The notes beneath the pieces were generated by a model, which saw only the letters and a program-made list of their open reading frames with translations, was not told where the DNA came from and ran no database searches. From Pigoraptor vietnamica (lineage: Eukaryota > Opisthokonta > Filasterea), in NCBI GenBank assembly GCA_943704525.1, contig CALSCQ010001021.1, positions 1 through 13,154 of the forward strand: a DNA stretch of 13,154 nucleotides. The letters run 5' to 3'. Within the stretch, counting starts at the first letter, position 1; the number at the start of each line of letters is the position of its first letter. Positions 1-6,188 of this stretch are shown here, piece after piece. A program made the position numbers and the translations under genes.

Positions 1-139
1 GGGGGGGAGGGGGATGGGGGATTCATATACGCGAATAGCTCATATGCATGAATAGCTCGTATACATGAATGGCAAAGGTATTAGAGAATTGGCGATGCGT
101 AAGTAACCGAGGTCGCAAACGTCAGCGAAGGCCTTTCAC
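1..139 (-). other. Start of PRIM2 intron 5, unfinished at the window edge
   Basis: No coding signal. Read on the minus strand it begins with a GTGAAA donor after YTPFRR. At the window edge (positions 24-1) it becomes a C-rich pyrimidine tract like those before splice acceptors, so the next exon may begin just outside. Inference only: a plain G-run on the plus strand would look the same. Confidence 0.5.
33..66. repeat. Two-copy 17-bp tandem repeat
   Basis: Positions 33-49 and 50-66 match at 15 of 17 bases (GAATAGCTCATATGCAT-like). A third copy begins at 67 (GAAT) and decays. It lies inside the presumed PRIM2 intron 5. Confidence 0.7.
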
Positions 140-1878
140 CCGCCTGAACGGCGTGTAGTCGGCGCGCTTGCCCTCCTTGCCGTAGCTGTGGCGGATGTTG
201 TACGCGTACTGCTTCTCAAATTTGTCCGCAGCCATAATCTTGGTGAATTCGAGCTGCCAGAACTGAAGCGACTCTTCCAACGTAAGGCCGATCGCCTGCG
301 TTTGAAGTCGCAAGAGAAATAGACGGTAAGCCACCATCCTCACACTTCGTATGCACTTATGCACGAAGGCAACAACATGCAAAAGCGTGCCGGGATGAGC
401 ACACGTGATCTGACGGACCGAATTGCGAGCAGGCGCACACACCTTGAGAAAGAGGCCGTACTGGAGGCGGCCGCCGTGTCGGAGGTGGTGGTTGGCCCTT
501 AGGTTGTCGTGAAGCACCGACATGCAGAGCGGGAACGACTTGCGCGACAGCCCGTCGATCTGCCCAATGGAGACCTTTCCCGCCGTCGGCTTGCGCGCGA
601 AATCGGGCCCGACGTACTGCTTCGTGAGCCCAGCGAGCAGTGGGATGAGTCGATCCTCCTCTTCGAGCCCAGGCAGAGCACGCGCCGTCGCCGCGAGAGC
701 CTCGGAGATCGCAGTGCGGAAGGCGCCGCTGACGATGGCTGCCAGTTCGCGCCGCGGGACATACGCCATGCCGTTCTCTAGGTACACTTTGCGCCCGCGC
801 ACGAGCTCAAGCGCCTCCTCGAAAGGGACCTGCGACAGGCGAGATGCGCGACGGTGAGCGAATGGCGTTGTGCGATCAATTATGCTTGCTGTCAATTCCA
901 TGCAATTTCATGCGTTTGAACACAAACGTAGGACTCGGCCGCCCTCGCACCTCAAAGTACTCTTCCTTGTCGACATCGTCGTCGCTGAGGCAAAATCCAG
1001 CCGCCCGCAGATTGTTGTGGAGATCCGACTTGCGCTCAGCGCTGATGGGGACGTACTTGAGGCCGCTCGACACGAGGAATTCGCCCACTTCCTTCGACCC
1101 TTCGTTGCAAAGGCGATAGCGGAAGAGGTCCGTCTCCTGCTTCAGAAACCACCGGCGCAGCTCATCGGTGCGGCAGTATGCGAGGCGGAGGATGAAGTGG
1201 GACAGGTGGTCGCGGCGTCGCTCCTCGTGGCACTGGACAGAGATCAGGGCGTCAGTCAATGTCGGTTTAAAAGTGATTACAACTCGCACCGGTAGAGAAT
1301 GGCGGTTAGCGCGCACAGCCAGCAGAACAGTGGGCACATCGTGACACGCGGTAGAAAATTGGATACATCGTGACACGCGGTAGAAAATTGGATACATTGC
1401 GACCGATAGGCGATGAGCAGAACCAACGCAATCTGCGAGAAAACCACGCACCTGTTCCTCGTTGTTCTCGCGCAGTTCGGACAGCGGCATGTGCTTGCGA
1501 GTGGTGTCGCGCAGCAGGGCGTCGTAGTCTGCGTTGCGCTTCGGGTGGCGAATAGACGCCACTTCCACGTCGCGCAACACTGCGCAACAAACAGCACACA
1601 CTCACATCATTAACACAGCATGGCACGTAATGCGTCCATTCACGGACATTCACGGACAGCAACCGCGCAGATTTTTCGCAACATTGGGCAATAAAATTGG
1701 TTTTTGGATGCGACTCACACTTCAGGCGCTCGACGGCCAGCGCCTCAAACTCTTCCATGGTGATCTCTTCTGTGGGCGGCAAGCGATAGAGTTGCATGCG
1801 GTGCGGATAGCGCGCAAGGTCGACGACGCGACCGGGGCGCGCCGTGCGGCGCTTTGGCTTGGCCTGTATGCGCTGCAT
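140..1878 (-). CDS. PRIM2: DNA primase large subunit (PriL/PRIM2), N-terminal 371 codons; gene runs off left edge
   Basis: Large, non-catalytic subunit of the eukaryotic primase heterodimer, which works with DNA polymerase alpha to lay RNA primers in the nucleus. Exons (minus strand): 1878-1719, 1579-1452, 1232-951, 829-443, 295-140. Introns are 139, 219, 121 and 147 nt, with phases 1,0,0,0 that join without a stop. Family marks: YPHRMQLY near residue 35, [16 protein letters not shown] around 101-116, [11 protein letters not shown] in exon 4, SFPLCM (Cys about 292, matching the first of four 4Fe-4S cysteines), [17 protein letters not shown], and [18 protein letters not shown] ending exon 5. 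The start is the first ATG of the open frame. The iron-sulfur domain with the other three cysteines is absent here: exon 5 is followed by a donor (GTGAAA at 139), so the rest should lie left of the window. Reading on instead gives a stop at 122-124 and a protein lacking that domain, which I consider unlikely. Family call is near certain; the exon 5 end is less so. Confidence 0.93.
1341..1398. repeat. 29-bp tandem duplication inside PRIM2 intron 2
   Basis: Units 1341-1369 and 1370-1398 are identical except for the last base. They begin GTGACACGCGGTAGAAAATT. The unit is wholly intronic (intron 1451-1233), so the protein is not affected. The near identity suggests a recent event. Confidence 0.9.
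1638..1657. repeat. 10-bp tandem duplication inside PRIM2 intron 1
   Basis: ATTCACGGAC occurs twice in a row (1638-1647, 1648-1657). It lies in intron 1718-1580. Confidence 0.8.
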
Positions 1879-1909
1879 GGCTGTGTGCGCGGCCTGTGTG
1901 CCCAACCGA

Positions 1910-1942
<33 letters not shown>

Positions 1943-1951
1943 TATGTGTGT
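1910..1951. repeat. Compound GT/GA microsatellite upstream of PRIM2
   Basis: A GT run (about 1910-1924) passes directly into a GA run (to about 1942), then TATGTGTGTG. It starts about 32 nt upstream of the primase ATG, in its probable 5' leader or core promoter. On the minus strand it is pyrimidine-rich (CT/CA). Confidence 0.85.
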
Positions 1952-2080
1952 GACGACGTTGAAGGGGTCCTCACTCAAAAGGGCGCCTCACTACAAAAAG
2001 GCGCTCGGTAACAACAGAGATTCCCTCTGAATGAACGGTGTGCCAAAATCCGCAAAAAAGTGAGACATCGTTCTGTTACG

Positions 2081-2113
2081 GATTGGAAGTTTCGCGCGCA
2101 AAATCTTTGGCGC
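2081..2113. promoter_or_regulatory. Candidate E2F pair plus CCAAT motif in the PRIM2 / F-box-like divergent promoter
   Basis: TTTCGCGC (2090-2097) and TTTGGCGC (2106-2113) both fit the E2F/DP consensus TTTSSCGC, with starts 16 bp apart. GATTGG (2081-2086) is CCAATC on the minus strand. They lie about 200-235 nt upstream of the primase ATG and about 480-510 nt upstream of the F-box-like start. E2F sites are known in replication genes of animals and plants. Use here is inference. Confidence 0.45.
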
Positions 2114-2590
2114 CAGGGTAATTTGAACGAGCTCTCGCTCAAACAGTGAACGTTACATCAATGTTACTGGCATTCGCCCTTTGTGTCAGAGTCACGAGTT
2201 TCCCCCTGGTGCGTTCGAACGCAGACTTTACAACACCACGTGCTAATTTCGTGCGATCTTTCTCCTCAAGCGCTGTGGCTCGCTGCGTCTTGCGCTTGCT
2301 ATGAAATTGTCGTCATCTGGAAGCGCAATATGCAGTCTTTTTGCATTGCGTGAACTCGGGAAGTGACTCTATTGTAGTGGATCTCTGAAAGCACGCCGAC
2401 GAGGGCAATTTGCATCGAAACTTGCCACGGGTACGCTTTCATGGCACAATCGGACTAGGCAGATCCTCCGCTGACATTCATACTGAAGTGGATGCGAGTG
2501 GATTCGTCTGCATTGGCTAACAATTCCAAACAGGTGGCGAGCGCTAGCAGAGAAGGGTGCGTCTCTGCCGGCCGTGTGTCAAGAACGGAG

Positions 2591-4071
2591 ATGGCGAACG
2601 CAATGGGAAGGTATGGTTTTGTTTTTCGTGAGTGGCACATAGATGTCACGTGAGTTTTGTTGTTAAGTGGCGTGAGCAGCTTTGCTCGCCTCCCCCTCGA
2701 GACAACGTACGAAATTCTGAGCCACATGAACGGGGACACGATAACGGCGTTTGCCTTCACGGGCAGGCGAGTGGAATTTTGTGTAAGCGGTGTTTTCGGT
2801 TTGTCCACAGCAGCCGCTTGACGCTTTTTTTTTTGTGCAGGACGGCCCACGCGCTCGTCACTGCGTACCTCTTGGGCATCAAGCCACACTATAAGCGCCT
2901 CGCAGATCTCGCGGAATCGGGCTCGATTGAAAAGGCTGCAGCGACTGTCATGTCCATTACGTCCCTCTGGGGGTGCTTGGCGCAGTCGAAGGTCGTTCAA
3001 GGCATAGTGCGGAGCATGCCACTTTACGAACGGTATAAATGGTGGGCGCGCGTCTCTGTGGCCGGCGTATTGGCACATCAACTTACTGGTCCCGCAATAA
3101 TGGGAAAAAAAAAAACCTTCAGGGCGACCGCCTTTGCCACCTGTCATGTGCGCAGTGGAGAGCCGTGCGGACCCGTTCATGCAGCCCACATTGTCCGCCG
3201 TCACATCCTCGTGAGCGTGAAGGACCCATACTTCGCGGACAGCTGTGAGACGATCGCCCGACTTACGAAGAGCTGCGGGGACGAGGGCTTGTTTGTTGCG
3301 GAGCTCGTGCGGGGACTGAAGCCGTTCAAGGTGCCTGGTGGATGAGGTGGCAATGCTATCTTCGTGGTTTCCCTTCGTTCTGAATCATCCTCTGTCTTGT
3401 GTTTCAACCCGCGCAGATTGGCGTACTGCTCTTCGAGATCTTTGCTCGCCCTATCAGGTGTGAACACTGCTTCGATTCCGTCGTGCGGCAGTCGTGGTGG
3501 GATGGCTCCGACGACTGTGTCTCCCCCGTGCTGGGGGTCCTTGCACGGGGCTTCTCGAAACTTTGCGCGAAGGATCCCGCCAAGTACGACTCTGTGGCGC
3601 TGGCGGAGATAGTGGTCGAGGCATTTGCGAGGCACTGTAGATTCGGCTACCCTTACGTTGCTTACATCGCGCTTGAAATCGAGAGTCTAGCCCGTCTGCC
3701 TGTCGTCGAGCACGTCTTCACGCGGCTCGTACGTAACGACGATGACGTGGGACCCGTCCTTCGCGCTTTCGTCACCGTTTGCAACAGTGTGGTCGGGGAC
3801 ATCAACAATCTCAAGCCCCTCATCGCGAACGTGACGCGAGGCATGACGCTCAAAGCGGTGTTCGGACTGGCGCTCGACGGTCAGTCATTCTTGAGCTCTA
3901 TCTCTTCTACTGTTTCTGATTTGTAGCTTGCGCAGTGTTTTGGGACGAGCAGACGGGGACAGGCGTTTCTGATTTGTAGCTTGCGCAGTGTTTTGGGACG
4001 AGCAGACGGCGCCTGTCGCCGCGTACTTCCGCCAGTTGATCAACACGCATGCCTACGCGTGCGACGCATGA
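2591..4071 (+). CDS. F-box-like alpha-helical protein, function unknown (about 339 aa, 6 exons)
   Basis: Exons: 2591-2610, 2680-2766, 2841-3032, 3156-3330, 3417-3879, 3989-4071. Phases 2,2,2,0,1 join with no stop and end at TGA 4069-4071. Residues about 8-45 look like an F-box: RLPLETTYEILSHM, then DTITAFAFTGRTAHALVTAY. F-boxes bind Skp1 in SCF ubiquitin ligases, so substrate-receptor work is possible. The remainder is Leu/Val/Ala-rich and probably helical (for example VALAEIVVEAFARHC and GPVLRAFVTVCNSVVGDI), recalling HEAT/ARM-type repeats, but I recognise no family. Intron 2 uses a GC donor (CAG|GCGAGT at 2767). The intron 3 boundaries are uncertain: donors 3033 or 3042 and acceptors ending 3122 or 3155 all keep frame. 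Intron 5 has two identical acceptors. Exon 5 is the most secure part; exon 1 (20 nt) the least. Confidence 0.55.
3912..4009. repeat. Perfect 45-bp direct repeat (period 53) duplicating a splice acceptor and exon start
   Basis: 3912-3956 and 3965-4009 are identical over 45 bp and separated by 8 bp. Each copy contains TTGCGCAG followed by the first 21 bases of the last exon of the F-box-like gene. Copy 2 is bracketed by a perfect 8-bp inverted repeat, GACAGGCG (3958-3965) and CGCCTGTC (4010-4017). Confidence 0.95.
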
Positions 4072-4311
4072 CCTCCCTCTACTCGCGCGATCGATCGGTC
4101 GTCTAATACACAAATATGCGACTCACTATGGATGGGTAATGCACATTACAGACACTCCAGTCGCCAAAGACACCAGTCTTACACGACATCATCACATACG
4201 AACACACAACCCACAACGTTCATCAGGTAAGCTTCATGTATGTACGGGCCAACGCAATTGAGCAACTAAAAGGAGCCACGGCCGACGACGCACGCCGGCG
4301 CGCGACGCCCT
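4072..4311. other. Convergent intergenic spacer, F-box-like gene to eS17
   Basis: 240 bp between two stop codons on opposite strands, presumably holding both 3' UTRs. No AATAAA or ATTAAA signal was recognised on either strand, and no gene or strong repeat. A donor-like CAG|GTAAGC near 4226 has no reading frame to support it. Confidence 0.7.
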
Positions 4312-5425
4312 CTAGTCCTTGTGCTGGCGGCGGGGCTTGAAGTTGCCAGTCTGGGCAGGCGCCGCCTGGGCGACCGACACGTTCGAAATGTTGGCAAAGT
4401 CCATGTCCTTGAGCATCGCCTTCGTGTCGGCGTCAATCTCGATCGTCTCGAGGTCAATGGCCGAGACCTCGGGCACAAAGTTGTCGCGGCGCTCGCGCTC
4501 CTCCTCCTGGAGCTTGATCGAGATGCCGCTGTGGGAGACAACGAGGACAATAAGCCCTCCGCCAACAAGACGAAACAAGCCCTCCTCATGACATCAAAAA
4601 AAAAAAAAAAAAACCATAGAGTAACTTTGTGCGAGAGGCAACCGAGCAAGAGAGCGAAGAGCGAGACGAAGATTTCGAAAGACGAAGACTTCAAACTTCG
4701 CTGGAGAGCAGAGAACTGGAGACGCCAACAACCCAACTTGCGACCCAGCGAACAAACGGTGGACTACTACCAGCACGAATTGCTGATATCGCAGGAAACA
4801 AGACCACAGGGGCCACTGCAAGGTCACTGCACGCCACGCACCGCACGGGGCCGCGCTGGATGCGCTTCATCAGGTGAGTGACGAAGCCGGCAATCTTGTT
4901 GCGGAGGCGCTTGGTCGGGATGATGGCAATCTCGCCAGAGATGCGCTTGTTCGTGTGGAAGTCCTGCGTGAGGCGCGTGTAGTACTTCTCGATGATGACA
5001 CGCGCGGCCTTCTTGACCGTCTTCGTGCGAACGCGACCCTACGGCACACGCACCGACAAAGCCAGAATCAGCAACTCGCTCGACATCACGCAATACAGTC
5101 CCGTGTGCTCCATTTCGAATCGCAAGAAAATTAGCACGGACAACAAGTAATCGACGCACACGAACGACACACGCCGCGCAACATGCCACTTCCAATGCAA
5201 CATTCTGCCCAGAGCACTCAGACACTTCTCGCACATCGTTTGAAAACAACTGTGACGATGTAGAGCTCCAACAAGACAGCAGCACGTCTCACATGACGCC
5301 ACTGTCGAACAGACGCGAAAATGGACGGCCCAATCGCAACCCCAACACACTAAGCACGACACGGCCAATGTATCGGCAGAATCAGCGCCCCTCGTCCCGT
5401 ATCCATCGCGCCATCCGCTCACCAT
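4312..5425 (-). CDS. RPS17: 40S ribosomal protein eS17 (138 aa, 3 exons)
   Basis: Structural protein of the small ribosomal subunit. Exons (minus strand): 5425-5423 (only the ATG), 5038-4842, 4528-4312. Introns are 384 and 313 nt, phases 0 and 2. The joined protein begins [20 protein letters not shown] and continues with the family marks [59 protein letters not shown], and an acidic-to-hydrophobic tail, ending at TAG 4314-4312. Length is close to the usual 130-135 aa. The ATG sits in a good context (A at -3) and is followed at once by a GTGAGC donor. It faces eIF3b head to head across 763 bp, a likely shared promoter for two translation genes. Intron 2 carries an 18-base T run on the sense strand. 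Confidence 0.96.
4596..4613. repeat. A18 homopolymer (T18 on the eS17 sense strand)
   Basis: 18 consecutive A on the plus strand, inside eS17 intron 2 and about 67 nt upstream of its acceptor. Probably too far away to be the polypyrimidine tract proper. Length may be unreliable or polymorphic. Confidence 0.9.
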
Positions 5426-5620
5426 TTTGACTCAAGTGCTTTCACCCGTGCTGCGGGGACCAGAGAACGAGTGGTCTTGCAGAGAAAGAGGAAGAAAAGG
5501 ATGCATGTGGGTGGGGATCTTTTCAGAGACGGGACGATGGGAGGAGTGATGGTGCGTGGACCAATTGGCCACAGTATGGCGAGTGGTCTCTGACGACGGA
5601 CAAATTGGCAGTTTGGAGAG

Positions 5621-5703
5621 CCCCGGATGAAGTTTTAATCCTTATGTATTGACATCCCCCGGATGAGAAAATTCAGAGAATGAAACCTGAATGCCCCGGA
5701 TGA
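5621..5703. promoter_or_regulatory. Three evenly spaced CCCCGGATGA elements
   Basis: Exact 10-mers at 5621-5630, 5657-5666 and 5694-5703, with starts 36 and 37 bp apart. The sequences between them are unrelated, so this is not a plain tandem repeat. They lie 196-280 nt upstream of eS17 and 485-568 nt upstream of eIF3b. The binding factor is unknown. Confidence 0.6.
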
Positions 5704-5709
5704 TAGTGA

Positions 5710-5731
5710 TACGTCATTTTAGAGTGACGTC
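5710..5731. promoter_or_regulatory. Pair of CRE/ATF-like TGACGT motifs
   Basis: TACGTCAT (5710-5717; ATGACGTA on the minus strand) and TGACGTC (5725-5731) contain the bZIP core TGACGT in opposite orientations, directly after the third CCCCGGATGA copy. Motif match only. Confidence 0.35.
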
Positions 5732-5751
5732 TTTGTACGGTCACCGCTTCT

Positions 5752-5817
5752 CTATGGGCTGACTATGGGCGCAATACAATTTGTATGGCTGTTTCGCTCC
5801 ACTATGGCAAACTATGG
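5752..5817. promoter_or_regulatory. Cluster of CTATGG motifs
   Basis: CTATGG at 5752, 5763, 5802 and 5812, plus TATGG at 5784: five within 66 bp. They occur as two close pairs (about 10-11 bp apart, one helical turn). The ATGGC core recalls YY1-type sites. Function is unproven. Confidence 0.35.
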
Positions 5818-6188
5818 CGGCGTTACTTTGCACGCGGCAAACTCAGCTGTTCGCCATCGATTCCGTCGTCATCCTCCGTCTCTCGCTCACTATCGCACAC
5901 AATCGCAGGCCATCCGTGCGCGCATCCTTCTCCCCGACGACCTTCCTCTCCCTCGCTGACCTTTCAACTTCAAGTTGATGCGATTGGCTGCTTGAGAGTC
6001 CGATACCATCGAACATATTGGTGCCCAGTCGCCGATTGTGTGCCTGCCGTCCATCTTCCAATTGCCCTTTGTGCTTTGGCGATCGGCTACGCAGGAGCTC
6101 GACATTGATAGTTCGTCGACGTGACACTCTGATCGGTTGTTGCACGGAGTGGGGATTTTCGTTTGCGCTGTGCGACGCCGTCTGAAAT

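Larger units (their letters stand above)
1879..2590. other. Divergent intergenic region between PRIM2 and the F-box-like gene
   Basis: 712 bp with no supported gene. It holds the GT/GA microsatellite, the candidate E2F/CCAAT cluster and a 14-bp perfect palindrome, TGCGTTCGAACGCA (2210-2223). Several short open frames occur (for example about 2161-2301) but none resembles a known protein or has splice support. No clear TATA box was seen. Confidence 0.7.
5426..6188. other. Head-to-head intergenic region between eS17 and eIF3b
   Basis: 763 bp with no supported gene; it must contain both promoters and 5' leaders. It includes the triplicated CCCCGGATGA element, two TGACGT motifs and a cluster of CTATGG motifs, given separately. 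The stretch 5430-5610 shows two CAATTGG/AAATTGG motifs (5562, 5602) and little else. 5820-6180 is pyrimidine-rich, consistent with the eIF3b leader. Confidence 0.75.

Noticed and set aside
1875-1974. Longer N-terminus for the primase subunit starting upstream of 1878
   Set aside because: The frame is open to about 1974 but has no ATG and would translate the GT/GA microsatellite into Ser/Leu/His/Thr runs. The first ATG at 1878 fits the family length.
2205-2230. GTTCGAAC sequence resembling a tRNA T-loop
   Set aside because: It is part of a 14-bp palindrome (2210-2223). No acceptor, D or anticodon arms fit around it, so it is not a tRNA gene.
2161-2301. Short plus-strand open frame with a hydrophobic start (MLLAFALCVRV)
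   Set aside because: Only about 46 codons in a promoter region, with no homology recognised and no splice link to the downstream gene.
2455-3204. 249-aa minus-strand open frame
   Set aside because: It overlaps the plus-strand F-box-like exons. It reads through intron and exon alike, shows no family motif, and the plus-strand model has consistent splice phases.
4529-5422. Possible intronic snoRNA in the eS17 introns
   Set aside because: Ribosomal-protein introns often host snoRNAs, but only imperfect C-like (GTGATGT) and D (CTGA) boxes were found, at the wrong spacing and without a terminal stem.
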